From assembly GCA_025357755.1 (NCBI GenBank), contig JANXOP010000162.1, forward strand, positions 1 through 46,807: a DNA stretch of 46,807 bases. The letters run 5' to 3'. Shown here one piece after another: positions 34,236 to 43,315 of the stretch. How positions within the stretch are numbered: position 1 is the stretch's first letter; each line of letters opens with the position of its first letter. The stretch is from Kofleriaceae bacterium (lineage in GTDB: Bacteria; Myxococcota_A; Polyangia; Haliangiales; Haliangiaceae). Below the pieces are notes generated by a model. The model was not told the DNA's origin. It saw only the letters and a program-made list of their open reading frames with translations, and did no database searches. Both the position numbers and the translations under genes were made by a program.

Positions 34236-34387
34236 AGTGGAGAGCGTGGACCCCGCGGGGTGCGATGTCGTCGCGTGTATGTCTGCACGGATAGCGCATG
34301 GCGTGTGACTTGCTGAAGGAGTCTTCGCCCGCGCATTTCCGTTTCTGGACGTGCGTGCACTCGTTAATACCCTCATCATCAACGCGA

Positions 34388-35005
34388 GTGTGTGCACGAA
34401 CGCGGGCACCTTTTCTGACGCTGATCGTCGCCGCCAGTTGCGGCGGGCAGCCTGCTGTACCCAAACCGTCGGCCCCGATCGTCGAGCACCCGACGCGCGT
34501 CCGGACCTGCGCCGAGGCCGCGATCGGGATCGAGCAAGCGACGCGCGCGATCCGGCCGCCCGAAGGGTCGGTCGTCCAGCTCGTGCGGGCGCGGTGTGCC
34601 GATGATCGCTGGGCGAGCGAGGCGATCGAGTGCTTCGCGACCATGAAGGAAGGCGAGCTCGCGAAGTGCGCGAGCACGCTCCCGGAGGAGGCGCGCCACG
34701 AATTGTTCGCGGCGCTCGGTGGTACGGACGAGGCCGCCGTTGCGATCGCCGCGCTCCGGCTGGCCGATATGCACGTCGGCGTCACGGCGTGTGACGCGCT
34801 GTTCGCCACCGCGCGCGACTTCATGGGCTGCGAGGCCATCCCGCTCGCGACGCGCGCCGAGATCGGGCCGCAGATCGCCGACTCCTGGGATCTGCCCGAC
34901 AAGCTGCCCGCGGACGCCCAGGCGCGGATGACGACGGTCTGCACGCAATCGCGAGAAACGCTGCTGCAACAGTCAGTTACGGCCGGCTGCCAGACGCCAC
35001 CGTAG
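34388..35005 (+). CDS. Two-domain Cys-rich lipoprotein (type A + type B fusion)
   Basis: A 205-residue predicted lipoprotein. The GTG at 34388 gives a signal ending in LIVAASC. The first domain (CAEAAIG ... RCADDRWASEAIEC ... CASTLP) repeats the type A pattern of the 30499 gene: RC-x2-D-x-W-x6-C, then C-x3-LP. The second (C-x12-C-x3-P-x3-R-x16-LPADA-x7-C-x15-C) repeats the type B pattern of the 30117 gene with identical spacing except one residue. The two domains are thus fused here, in the order A-B, while the separate genes lie in the order B-A about 3.5 kb away. An ATG at 34298 would add 30 residues that look non-coding. Confidence 0.8.
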   Translation: MCARTRAPFLTLIVAASCGGQPAVPKPSAPIVEHPTRVRTCAEAAIGIEQATRAIRPPEGSVVQLVRARCADDRWASEAIECFATMKEGELAKCASTLPEEARHELFAALGGTDEAAVAIAALRLADMHVGVTACDALFATARDFMGCEAIPLATRAEIGPQIADSWDLPDKLPADAQARMTTVCTQSRETLLQQSVTAGCQTPP

Positions 35006-35080
35006 CCTCCGGGCTAGCCCTTTACGAACTCGACATTTCGGCCCATCCTCCTCGCATCAACCCCCGTTAGGAGCTGTGTG

Positions 35081-36313
35081 ATGGCTGATGTCTTCATTTA
35101 CGACGCACTTCGTACGCCGCGCGGTCGCGGCAAGGCCGGCAAGGGCGGGCTCTCCGCGATCCATCCCCAGGAGCTGCTCGCGCAGACCCTGAACACGATG
35201 GCCGAGCGCCGCAACCTCGACAAGAACCTGGTCGAGGACGTCTCGATCGGTTGCGTCACGCAGACCAGCGAGCAGGGGGCGTGCATCGCGCGCACCGCGC
35301 TGATCGCCGCGCAGTGGCCCGAGGATGTCACCGGCTACACCGTCAATCGCTTCTGCGGCTCCGGCCTCGAAGCGGTCAACGGCATCGCCGCCAAGATCGG
35401 CGCGGGCTTCTTGCAAGCCGGAATCGGCGGCGGCGTCGAGTCGATGTCGCGCGTGCCGATGGGCTCGGACACCCAGTTCCTCGACGCGGGCAACGAGAAG
35501 CTGCGCAAGCGGTTCTTCCTCGTGCCGCAGGGCATCTCGGCGGATCTCATCGCGACGCGCGAAGGGTTCTCGCGCGCCGATGTCGACAACTACGCGCTTC
35601 ACAGCCAGCAGAAGGCCGCGCGCGCGATCGAGGAGAAGCGGTTCGGAAAGTCGCTGTTCGCGGTCAAGGCCGATGACGGTTCGCTCGCGCTCGATCGCGA
35701 CGAGCATCCGCGCGCCGATACCACGCTCGAAGGTCTCGCCGGGCTCAACGCCGCGTTCGAGAAGCTCGGCGCGATGAAGGTCGGCTACAACGGCGAATCG
35801 CTCGATCAGCTCGCGCTCCAGATCTATCCCGACACCAAGGCGATCAACCACGTCCACACCGGCGGCAACAGCTCCGGCATCGTCGACGGCGCGGCGGTCG
35901 TGTTGATGGGTTCCAAGGAGTGGGGCACCAAGGCGGGTCAGAAGCCGCGCGCGCGGATCCGCGCGATCGCGACCGCGGGCGCCGAGCCCGTGATCATGCT
36001 GACCGCGCCGGCGCCGGCGTCGGAGCGCGCGCTCAAGCAGGCCGGGATGACCGTCAAGGACATCGACCTGTGGGAGATCAACGAGGCGTTCGCGACCGTG
36101 CCGATGCAGACCGCGCGCAAGCTCGGGATCGACATGGACCGGGTCAACGTCAACGGTGGCGCGATCGCCCTGGGCCACCCGCTCGGTGCGACCGGCGCGA
36201 TCCTGCTCGGTACCGTCCTCGACGAGCTCGAGCGTTCGAACAAGTCCACCGCCCTCGTCACGCTGTGTATCGGTGGCGGCATGGGCATCGCGACGATCAT
36301 CGAGCGCGTCTAA
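35081..36313 (+). CDS. Acetyl-CoA acyltransferase (thiolase)
   Basis: A 410-residue type I/II thiolase, acting at the last step of beta-oxidation or in acetoacetyl-CoA formation. The three active-site elements are clear: Cys92 in NRFCGSG (acyl carrier), His366 in [10 protein letters not shown] and Cys396 in TLCIGGG, plus the NEAFA motif. The ATG at 35081 has AGGAG (35069-35073) seven bases upstream. It lies near the acyl-CoA dehydrogenase but does not carry the TetR-type palindrome in its short leader. It could be a degradative (FadA/FadI) or biosynthetic thiolase; sequence alone does not settle this. Confidence 0.93.
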   Translation: MADVFIYDALRTPRGRGKAGKGGLSAIHPQELLAQTLNTMAERRNLDKNLVEDVSIGCVTQTSEQGACIARTALIAAQWPEDVTGYTVNRFCGSGLEAVNGIAAKIGAGFLQAGIGGGVESMSRVPMGSDTQFLDAGNEKLRKRFFLVPQGISADLIATREGFSRADVDNYALHSQQKAARAIEEKRFGKSLFAVKADDGSLALDRDEHPRADTTLEGLAGLNAAFEKLGAMKVGYNGESLDQLALQIYPDTKAINHVHTGGNSSGIVDGAAVVLMGSKEWGTKAGQKPRARIRAIATAGAEPVIMLTAPAPASERALKQAGMTVKDIDLWEINEAFATVPMQTARKLGIDMDRVNVNGGAIALGHPLGATGAILLGTVLDELERSNKSTALVTLCIGGGMGIATIIERV

Positions 36314-36332
36314 GTCTGATAGGTTGCCGCCA

Positions 36333-38546
36333 GTGCTCTGGCGGCTGTGCGCGGTACTCGCGATCGTCGGTTGCGAGGCTCCCGTGCGCGACGAGCCCGC
36401 AGCGGCCGCGCCCAGCTACGTGGTCGCGCCGGTACCGTCGGTATTCCCGCTCGGCGTCGCACGCGGCCGGGTCGGTCGCGGCACCGCGCCACAACGCGTG
36501 GCGCTCGAGACGCTCGAGGGCCTTCCACTCCAGGGCACGCCCGTGCTGTGGAGTCTCGATACGAACGGCCCCGGCGCGTACGCGTTCCTGAGCGCGGGCG
36601 GGACCGTCCAACAGATCACGCTCGATCCGATCGCGGTGACGTGGCGGTTTGCGTGCAACGCGCCGGTCGTCGGTACGAGCAACTTCGGCGTGGTGTGCGG
36701 CGACGCCAAGGGCACGCGCACGCTCGATGTCACCGGTAAGGTGACCTGGGAGCAATCCGCTTCGTTCGTGATGATGGATGGGCCGCGGATCGCGGTCGCC
36801 GCACCGGCAGGCCTCTCGGTGATCGCGGCCAAGGATGGACACGAGCTCTACGAGCTCGCCGTGCCCGCAGGCGCGCGTCCGCTCGCGGTGTGCGATGGCG
36901 AGGTGTACGTGCTGCTCGCCGAGGGTCGGCTGCAGAAGCTCGTACCGGGCGCGAAGCGGCCCGCGTTTACGCTCGCGCTCGCCAAGACCGAGACGATCGT
37001 GAGCGCCGATGCGTGCGCGGTGCCCACCGCGCCGATCCTCGTCACGATCGCGGGCGAGCGCGGCACCTCGGTCGTCTCGATCGATCGCAGCGCGGGCACG
37101 GTGCTCGGCCGCGTCGACGACGTCCACGGCATGTGGCCCGCTCGCGGCCCGCTCGCCGATACGATCGAGATCGCGACGAGCACCGGCGTGCGCCGCTGGG
37201 ATCGCGCGCTGCTCGCGAGCCAGCCGCTCGCGCTGCCTCCGCTCGGCACGCTGCTCGCGAGCCACGGCACGCGGCGCCTCGTGCGCGCGACGCCGGCGAC
37301 GGCCGTGCTGCTCGATCCCGATGGCATCGCGGCCTACCTCCCGATCAGCGAGCCGAGCGCCGTGCTCGGCGATACGACCGTGTTCACCGGTGCGCGCTTG
37401 ATCCAGCTCCCACCCCGATGGAAGGGACCGCTGCAGCTCGGCGTGCACGCGCCGCTCGCCGTGCCCGCGGAGCTACGCGATCTGCCGGCGCCGGTCACCG
37501 CACCCGCTCCGACCGCCGCACCATTCGAGCTCGGAACCAAGCTCTCCGGTACGACGATCGTGGGGAGGTCGCTGTACGTCGCTACCGACGGTGGCGTCGC
37601 GCAGCTCGATCTCGCGACGCTCGCGTGGGGGTGGCACGTCGCCGAGCCGGGCGCGCGCGCGCTCGTCGCCGATGCGACCACGATCGCGTTCGCGACCGAG
37701 CGCGAGGTGGTCGTGCTCGATCGCAACGGCGGCACGCGCACGCGGATCGCGGTGCGCGCCGAGGCGCTCGCGCTCGCGGGCGTGCTGTTGCTCGCGCGCA
37801 CGACCGCGGCGACGTACGTCTACGACGCGGTGACCGGCACGTTGCTCGGCGTCCTCGCGAGCCGAGCCGTGCCGTTCGCGCTCCAGGGCATGGAGCTCGT
37901 GATCGCGTACGAACACGATCGCATCGTCGCGCGGCTGCCCCGCGTCCGCCTGCTGCCGGTGTGGTCGCTCGAGGTCGCGGGTGTCGTCGAGACGCTCGAG
38001 CGTTCGGGCGACGGGGTGCTGGTCGGGCTCGAGGACGGCGATGCGTACTGGCTCGATGCTCGCACCGGCGTGGCGACCGCGGTCCCCGGGCTCGGGCTCG
38101 CGTGGCGCGCGAGTGGCGATGCGATCACGGGGGAGGCTCCGGGCGGGCCGATTCCCCCCGCGGTGATCGTGCCGCCGCCGGGCAAGCCCGAGATCTACGT
38201 GCCGACCGATCTCGAGGTGGCGCCCGCGATCGCGACGCCGTGGCCGCCGCCGCCGCTCATGCCGGCGAGCTGGGAGCTCACGATCTATGACCCGGCGGGT
38301 GGGGTACGAGCGCGCAACGATTACGCCTTTGCTGGGGTCGCGGGCATGCGCGTCGGCTCGGCGCCGTTCGTGTACACGACCGGGACCGAGGCGCTGGTGA
38401 TCGATAGCGTGCGTGGCGATCCGCTGCGACGCGTTAGCTTGCCGGCGCCGGCGCCCGAGGCCGGTGGCGTCTTTTCGACGATGGTCGACGGCCGCGCCAT
38501 CGTCGGAATGATCCTCGCCGGGCCGCTCCGGCTGGTGGTCTTTTAG
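36333..38546 (+). CDS. Large beta-propeller-like lipoprotein
   Basis: A 737-residue predicted lipoprotein. The GTG at 36333 gives a signal (LWRLCAVLAIVGC). The mature chain is a long series of short hydrophobic strands separated by turns with Gly, Asp and Arg (SVIAAKDGHELYELAV, SVVSIDRSAGTVLGRV, VAQLDLATLAWGWHV, TYVYDAVTGTLLGVL). This is the look of a PQQ-type or WD-like propeller, with about eight to ten blades. A Pro-rich stretch near residue 615-650 breaks it. It has no enzymatic motif that I see. It is followed closely by the 38562 gene on the same strand. Confidence 0.75.
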   Translation: MLWRLCAVLAIVGCEAPVRDEPAAAAPSYVVAPVPSVFPLGVARGRVGRGTAPQRVALETLEGLPLQGTPVLWSLDTNGPGAYAFLSAGGTVQQITLDPIAVTWRFACNAPVVGTSNFGVVCGDAKGTRTLDVTGKVTWEQSASFVMMDGPRIAVAAPAGLSVIAAKDGHELYELAVPAGARPLAVCDGEVYVLLAEGRLQKLVPGAKRPAFTLALAKTETIVSADACAVPTAPILVTIAGERGTSVVSIDRSAGTVLGRVDDVHGMWPARGPLADTIEIATSTGVRRWDRALLASQPLALPPLGTLLASHGTRRLVRATPATAVLLDPDGIAAYLPISEPSAVLGDTTVFTGARLIQLPPRWKGPLQLGVHAPLAVPAELRDLPAPVTAPAPTAAPFELGTKLSGTTIVGRSLYVATDGGVAQLDLATLAWGWHVAEPGARALVADATTIAFATEREVVVLDRNGGTRTRIAVRAEALALAGVLLLARTTAATYVYDAVTGTLLGVLASRAVPFALQGMELVIAYEHDRIVARLPRVRLLPVWSLEVAGVVETLERSGDGVLVGLEDGDAYWLDARTGVATAVPGLGLAWRASGDAITGEAPGGPIPPAVIVPPPGKPEIYVPTDLEVAPAIATPWPPPPLMPASWELTIYDPAGGVRARNDYAFAGVAGMRVGSAPFVYTTGTEALVIDSVRGDPLRRVSLPAPAPEAGGVFSTMVDGRAIVGMILAGPLRLVVF

Positions 38547-38561
38547 TGCTACAGATCGAGG

Positions 38562-39221
38562 ATGGCTCTTCCGCTTCGAGCTGCGCTGCGCTCCGCTGGC
38601 CGCTTCATGGTCAAGAACCCCACGACGATGCTGAGCATGGCGCGCCATGCGCTCGGCATGCGGATCGCGGTGCCCTTGGATTCGCTGCGGTGGTTCATCG
38701 CGAACACTCCGCCATCGAAGAAGGCGCCGCAAGACATCACGATCACGCCGCGTCCGCCCGCGATCGGGCTCGGCGCCACGATCGATCTGATGGGGACCAC
38801 GGTTCGCGCCGGCGCCTCGATCCGGATCGAGCAGATCGAAGTCACCGATCACAAGTTCAAGGTCACGCTGCGGATCAGCGACGTCACGATGAAGGTGCTC
38901 GGCGAATCGTTCACGCCGGTCGCCGGTCTCATCAAGAGTGGCGCGCTCGATCTCTCCAAGCCGGGCAACCTCGCCAAGTTCATGCCGAAGCGGCCGCCCG
39001 TGCTCGTCGAAGCGCACGATGACATCGTGGTGCTCGACCTGATGCAGAACCCGAAGTTCGCCGAGAACGACAAGGTTCGCGGCTTGCTCGGCACCGTCAC
39101 GCCGGTGATCCAGGTCTCGGGCCTGTCGACCGAGGGCGACTTCTTGATCCTGCAGCTCCGCGCGTCGCCGTTCGGGCTGCCGCGTGCGATCAGCGCCGTG
39201 CGTCAGCTCGCTGCGGGCTAA
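38562..39221 (+). CDS. Conserved-looking protein of unknown function
   Basis: A 219-residue protein starting at ATG 38562. It has no signal peptide. A basic, amphipathic N-terminus (residues 1-50) precedes a mixed alpha/beta domain with a strand-rich middle (IGLGATIDLMGTTVRAGASIRIEQIEVTDHKFKV in part) and a DDIVVLDLM segment. The hydrophobic pattern suggests a lipid- or membrane-surface-binding fold, but I do not recognise the family. It lies 15 bp after the propeller-like lipoprotein gene and 2 bp before the fRMsr gene, so it probably belongs to that operon. Confidence 0.7.
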   Translation: MALPLRAALRSAGRFMVKNPTTMLSMARHALGMRIAVPLDSLRWFIANTPPSKKAPQDITITPRPPAIGLGATIDLMGTTVRAGASIRIEQIEVTDHKFKVTLRISDVTMKVLGESFTPVAGLIKSGALDLSKPGNLAKFMPKRPPVLVEAHDDIVVLDLMQNPKFAENDKVRGLLGTVTPVIQVSGLSTEGDFLILQLRASPFGLPRAISAVRQLAAG

Positions 39222-39223
39222 CG

Positions 39224-39709
39224 GTGGCCGATTCGCTCGCGCTGGCGAGCACCGATAAAGCAGCGCGCTACGCCGAGCTGCTGCCGCAACTCGCGAGTCT
39301 CGTCGATGGCGAGCCAGATCTCGTCGCGAACCTCGCGAATATCACGGCCGCGCTCAAGGTCTGCGTTCCGAGTGCGAGCTGGATCGGCTTCTACATCACG
39401 CGCCACGGCGAGCTCGTCCTCGGCCCGTTCCAGGGCAACGTCGCCTGCGTGCGGATCAAGTTCGGCAAGGGCGTGTGTGGCACCGCCGCCGCCGAGCAGC
39501 GCACGGTGATCGTCCCCGATGTCGAGCTGTTCCCTGGCCACATCGCGTGCGATGCCGGCTCGCGCTCCGAGATCGTGGTCCCGATCGTGCGCGCGGGTGC
39601 GGTCGTCGCGGTGCTCGATCTCGATAGCTACGACCTCGCGGCATTCGACGACACCGACGCCGCGGGCCTCGCTCCGATCGCGGCCCTCGCGGCGACGTTC
39701 GCATGGTGA
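39224..39709 (+). CDS. msrC: Free methionine-(R)-sulfoxide reductase (GAF domain)
   Basis: A 161-residue GAF-fold enzyme that reduces the R form of free methionine sulfoxide, using thioredoxin. The three catalytic Cys are at 75 (ACVRI), 85 (GVCG) and 109 (HIACD). Their spacing (10 and 24 residues) equals that of the E. coli enzyme. The neighbouring motifs WIGFYI, LVLGPFQG, VPDVELFPGHIACD and SEIVVPI are also as expected. The GTG at 39224 begins two bases after the previous stop. It is part of a plus-strand run and protects free methionine from oxidation. The next gene's ATG overlaps its stop by seven bases. Confidence 0.92.
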   Translation: MADSLALASTDKAARYAELLPQLASLVDGEPDLVANLANITAALKVCVPSASWIGFYITRHGELVLGPFQGNVACVRIKFGKGVCGTAAAEQRTVIVPDVELFPGHIACDAGSRSEIVVPIVRAGAVVAVLDLDSYDLAAFDDTDAAGLAPIAALAATFAW

Positions 39710-40632
39710 AGTGGCTGTGGCTCGGCGCGATGCTGGTCGGCTGCCAGAGCCACGACCACGAGGCAGCGCCGCGCGTCGAGACCGGTAGTGCGGCCGCCTC
39801 CGATGCGCGCATCGCGCGTGATGGCGACGAGCCCGACGAGCCGCGTGCCGATGCGCGCGTGAAGGTCGACGAGCCCGAGCCCGAACCCGATCCGGGCAAG
39901 CAGATCTACGGTCTCGGCGCGGTGCCCGCGTGGCAGGCCGTCGTCGATCGCAACCTCTACCTCGATCGCCGCGGGCAACACGGGGTGGTCTACGGCACGC
40001 TCGGCGAGCCGATCATGATCCCCGCGACCGGCAGCGGGGATGCCGCGCTCGCCGCGGTCGCGACCCCCTACGTCTGGCTCGTCGACGATACCGAAGGTAA
40101 CGGGGCGCTCGCGATTCGCGTGCTGCTGGCCAGTCCCGCCAAGTCTGGCGATCGGATCGCGTTCGCCGGCGCGTGGGCGCTCGACGATCAGCGCCACTAC
40201 TTCTGGAAGGCCTCGCTCGCGACCCCGCTCGCGCCGGCGCCGCCCACAAAGCTCAAAGAGCTCAAAGAGCTCAAAGATCCAGCATCGCTCCCGGGCCACG
40301 CGATCACGAACGGCGAGCTCCCCGCCGGAGCGCGGCCGATCAGCCTCGCGAAAGAGAACGACGCCGCGTACTTCACCGTCGTCGGTGCGGTACCACTCGC
40401 CGATGGCGATGGCTGGCTCGTCGCCGACGAGCTCGGCAGTACGCCGTACGCGCTCCTCAACATGCCGGGCGAGCGCGCGAGCTTCGGTGCGCAAGATCTG
40501 CGAACGCCCGACGAGCACTGGTCGCTGCGCCGAGGCTGGACCTACTGGGTGCGCATCGGGCCCATCCACAAACACGGCTCCGACAAGCCCGCGACGATCA
40601 CCGCGCGCACGCCGCCCGTCCGCGTGAAGTAA
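39703..40632 (+). CDS. Putative lipoprotein, unknown function
   Basis: A 309-residue predicted lipoprotein (KWLWLGAMLVGC, lipobox LVGC). An acidic, disordered linker (DEPDEPRADARVKVDEPEPEPD) precedes a beta-rich globular domain that ends in WTYWVRIGPIHKHGSDKPATI. A tract of three 9-bp repeats codes for KLKELKELK near residue 185. I do not recognise the domain. The ATG at 39703 overlaps the msrC stop. The stop TAA overlaps the next start (TAATG), so these genes are coupled. Confidence 0.72.
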   Translation: MVKWLWLGAMLVGCQSHDHEAAPRVETGSAAASDARIARDGDEPDEPRADARVKVDEPEPEPDPGKQIYGLGAVPAWQAVVDRNLYLDRRGQHGVVYGTLGEPIMIPATGSGDAALAAVATPYVWLVDDTEGNGALAIRVLLASPAKSGDRIAFAGAWALDDQRHYFWKASLATPLAPAPPTKLKELKELKDPASLPGHAITNGELPAGARPISLAKENDAAYFTVVGAVPLADGDGWLVADELGSTPYALLNMPGERASFGAQDLRTPDEHWSLRRGWTYWVRIGPIHKHGSDKPATITARTPPVRVK

Positions 40633-40949
40633 TGCGCTGGCTGCGCCACTACTGGGACGAAGAAGACGTGATGCAGTTCTTCGAGATCGACGACGAAGGC
40701 TGGGTGGTGCGTCAGGTCGAGCTGCGCGGCGGCCCGCAGACGCCGACGGTGGCCGCGTCCCGCACCGAGTTGCCCGATGCAAATCGCGATGGGCTCGCAG
40801 TAGTGCAGGCGTACGAGGCGAAGTACGGCGTGCTCGCTGAGCAGCCGATGTCGAAGTGGGACGCAGATTTTCGAAATGCCGACATCGAGCGCGTGGAGTT
40901 CGAGGCGATCTGGAAGATGGCTCGCGCGCACCTCGGGCACCACGAGTGA
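40632..40949 (+). CDS. DUF6881-like small protein
   Basis: A 105-residue cytoplasmic protein. The opening MRWLRHYWDEEDVMQFFEID, then DEGWVVRQVELRGG, and the end IERVEFEAIWKMARAH, match the outline of the DUF6881 family as I recall it. Its role is unknown; some members lie near toxin or contact systems, but no such gene is here. The ATG at 40632 overlaps the preceding stop (TAATG). Confidence 0.7.
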   Translation: MRWLRHYWDEEDVMQFFEIDDEGWVVRQVELRGGPQTPTVAASRTELPDANRDGLAVVQAYEAKYGVLAEQPMSKWDADFRNADIERVEFEAIWKMARAHLGHHE

Positions 40950-41082
40950 CCTTCGAAGTCCTGGCCAACAAGCATGCGAGCCACGACGGACTCGATCGCG
41001 ACACCGATGTCGTGGCCGCTGTCGCCCCACAACGAAACCGGCGTTTCACCCAAAACCGGACCCTCGAGCACCCCGAAGCACT

Positions 41083-41868
41083 ATGCTCGCACTGGTGCGG
41101 CCGCTCGTCGTCGTCATGCTGTCGGGTGCGAGTGCGAGTGCGGTCGCGGGTCCAACCGACCCGTTTGCGCCCTCGCTGGTGCTCGACGCGAATCATATCG
41201 CCGCCGCGCTGACGTTCGAGGCCAATCTGGCGCCCGCCCAGGTCGCGAGCCCAGCATCGATCGCACCCGATCTCTGGTACGGCGTCACCTCGGAGCTCAC
41301 GCTCGGCGTGATCCACAGCGACGCGAGCATCGATCGCGTGCCGGTGTTCTTCGAGCCGGGCGGCAGCATCTGCGTGCGGCTCGAGACGGTCTCGTGTCCA
41401 CGCCATTATCACGGTAGCGGGATCGATGGGCTCTACCAGATCGTGCGCGGCGAGCTCGACGTCGCGGTGCACGCGCGGCTGCTCTTGCGCGACATCGATC
41501 CGATCAAGCCCGCGATCACCGGTGGCGCGACGCTGCGGTGGATGAACCACTGGTCGAGCATCGTTGTGGACCCGTACATCCAGCTCGGGCTGCTGCATCT
41601 CTCGGCCGGAAACCGCGCCGAGCTCTGGCTGCCGATCACGATCGCGTTCGCGCCGGCCGCGCTGGTTTCGCTCGAGCTCCACACCGGCTACGACTCCGAC
41701 ATCGCGGTGTGGAACGATGGCTATCACGTACCCGTCCTGGTCCGCACACGCGTCCGCGTGACCGAGCATCTCGATGTCGGCGTGGCAGCCGGTTTCGCGA
41801 GCCTGATCGGCACGCAGAATATCCCGCGCGAACGGATGATGGCGTTCGATCTCGCGTGGCGAAACTAG
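41083..41868 (+). CDS. Predicted outer-membrane beta-barrel protein
   Basis: A 261-residue protein with a signal peptide (MLALVRPLVVVMLSGASASAVAG). The mature chain is a run of alternating strands (ALTFEANLAPAQVAS, DLWYGVTSELTLGVIHSD, YQIVRGELDVAVHARLLLRD, VSLELHTGYDSDIAVW, LDVGVAAGFASLIG) with an aromatic last strand (MMAFDLAWRN). This is the pattern of an outer-membrane barrel of about ten strands. Two Cys in the SICVRLETVSCPRHYH loop may pair. Function is unknown. Confidence 0.72.
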   Translation: MLALVRPLVVVMLSGASASAVAGPTDPFAPSLVLDANHIAAALTFEANLAPAQVASPASIAPDLWYGVTSELTLGVIHSDASIDRVPVFFEPGGSICVRLETVSCPRHYHGSGIDGLYQIVRGELDVAVHARLLLRDIDPIKPAITGGATLRWMNHWSSIVVDPYIQLGLLHLSAGNRAELWLPITIAFAPAALVSLELHTGYDSDIAVWNDGYHVPVLVRTRVRVTEHLDVGVAAGFASLIGTQNIPRERMMAFDLAWRN

Positions 41869-41884
41869 AGACGCCGCCCTAAAA

Positions 41885-42625
41885 CTAGAGCGGACACGCC
41901 GAAGCGCGCGCTGGGTTCGGCTGGACGAGGGCGCGCACGGTCTTCGCGTAACCGCTCGCGAGCACCGCCTGATCGATCTCGTCGGTGCGCATGCCGAACG
42001 GATACGCGTACGACACGGGGTCGTAGCCGTCGGCGCGCAGCACCTCGAACGAGGGGATGACCTCGTTGGCGATGTAGTCGTCGAGACCATGCGCGTCGAC
42101 GTAGTTCGGGCCGCGGATGTGGTTCACGCTATGCGCTTCGATATCGTGGCCGTCGTCGGCGAGTTGGCGAATCCCATCTCGCGCGTGCTGATCGATTCGC
42201 GCGTACCACGTGATGTAGAGCGTGACGTGCGCATCGTACTGCATGAGGAGATCCTCGACCCCGAGCCAGATATCGGGATAGGCATCGTCGAACATCAGCG
42301 CGACGCCAGCGCGCGGTGGCCCTGCGAGCATGTCTTTGACGGTGAGAAACGGCAATTGGCGATCGGCGACGCCCTGGAGCAGCGTCGTGAGCTCGTCGCG
42401 CGTCATCGAGACGCCAGGTCGGTGCACCAGCAGCTCGAGCACGCTACCTTCACTAGCCGCGCGGTCGAGCGCATCCATGATGCTAGTCATCGGGATCGAA
42501 TCGCTATCGTCGATCTCGGCGGCGCAGTGCATCGTGCGGTCGTCCCAGGTGTAGAACGCACCGGGCTCGTCGACGAGCGGAGCTCTGCCACAGCACGCGA
42601 GCAGGATCAGCCACCACAGCTTCAT
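41885..42625 (-). CDS. Polysaccharide deacetylase (CE4/NodB family) lipoprotein
   Basis: A 246-residue predicted lipoprotein (MKLWWLILLACC). The NodB deacetylase core has the catalytic Asp113-Asp114 (MFDDAYPDIW), the metal pair His165/His169 (EAHSVNHI) and the AYPFGM motif. It would remove N-acetyl groups from a glycan such as peptidoglycan, chitin or an exopolysaccharide. An extra N-terminal part of about 80 residues is not part of the usual core. It has no transferase or synthase neighbour. The stop lies 16 bp after the convergent barrel gene. Confidence 0.85.
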   Translation of the reverse strand: MKLWWLILLACCGRAPLVDEPGAFYTWDDRTMHCAAEIDDSDSIPMTSIMDALDRAASEGSVLELLVHRPGVSMTRDELTTLLQGVADRQLPFLTVKDMLAGPPRAGVALMFDDAYPDIWLGVEDLLMQYDAHVTLYITWYARIDQHARDGIRQLADDGHDIEAHSVNHIRGPNYVDAHGLDDYIANEVIPSFEVLRADGYDPVSYAYPFGMRTDEIDQAVLASGYAKTVRALVQPNPARASACPL

Positions 42626-42707
42626 CGACCTCCTGAGACTACCACTGCGCCCCTGGTTCACGACCGCGCGTTCCACTGGGACCGCGAGCGGTCCGATGGT
42701 CTGGAGC

Positions 42708-43157
42708 CTACTGCGCGAGGCCGTCCAGGAGCTCGAACACCGTGCTTTCGTTGCCGAGACAGTTCGCACGGTCGAGCGTCGTGTGCGTCGTCGGCGTCGT
42801 GAACACGATCTGATCGATGATGTCACCGCCGCAGAGCGGTTGCGGTCCGGTGAGGCCATGCAACGCGGTGGTCACTTGCTCGAACTCCACATCGCTCAGC
42901 GTGCGTTGTCCCGGCACCAGCGAGTACACCTGATCGTTCGCCGGCGCGGCGCAGAATTGCCACGCGAGGATGTGGGACGCGACCGTCAACGTGTAGCGAT
43001 CGTCCATCGGCGCACAGGTCGACCCGGCTCCCGGGGTCGGGGCCAAGCCACCGCTCCGGCTGATCGCGATCTCGGTGGTGTCGGGGACGAATGGGTCAGA
43101 GGATGATGCATTCGTCGTACAACCGAACGCGAGGAGCGAGTAGGCGAGGAATCGCAT
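42708..43157 (-). CDS. Small lipoprotein, unknown function
   Basis: A 149-residue predicted lipoprotein (MRFLAYSLLAFGC). The mature part has five later Cys (STCAPMDD, WQFCAAP, PLCGGD, ANCLGN) and strands such as RYTLTVASHILAWQF and DQIVFTTPTTHTTL. The paired Cys indicate a disulphide-held exported domain. No family recognised. It lies 82 bp upstream of the deacetylase gene on the same strand, so the two may share a promoter. Confidence 0.75.
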   Translation of the reverse strand: MRFLAYSLLAFGCTTNASSSDPFVPDTTEIAISRSGGLAPTPGAGSTCAPMDDRYTLTVASHILAWQFCAAPANDQVYSLVPGQRTLSDVEFEQVTTALHGLTGPQPLCGGDIIDQIVFTTPTTHTTLDRANCLGNESTVFELLDGLAQ

Positions 43158-43315
43158 GGTCCGGGTCGAGCAAGTTCGTAGCCACGTCGCTGTCACGAGG
43201 TTTCGCGCGGTTATCGCGCCGGATCCTCAGTTATTCGTCGCGGCATCCAACGCGACGGCGCACCCGACCTAAACGCCAGAGTCGGCAACGCTGTCCGCAG
43301 TGATACCGTCGCGTC

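Noticed and set aside
34298..34387. An upstream ATG for the two-domain Cys-rich lipoprotein
   Set aside because: The extra 30 residues give no signal peptide in the right place; the GTG at 34388 puts the signal and the lipobox Cys at the start.
39628..42090. An 820-codon open frame on the minus strand
   Set aside because: It runs opposite several well-supported plus-strand genes (msrC end, two overlapping genes and the barrel gene) and has shadow-type composition.
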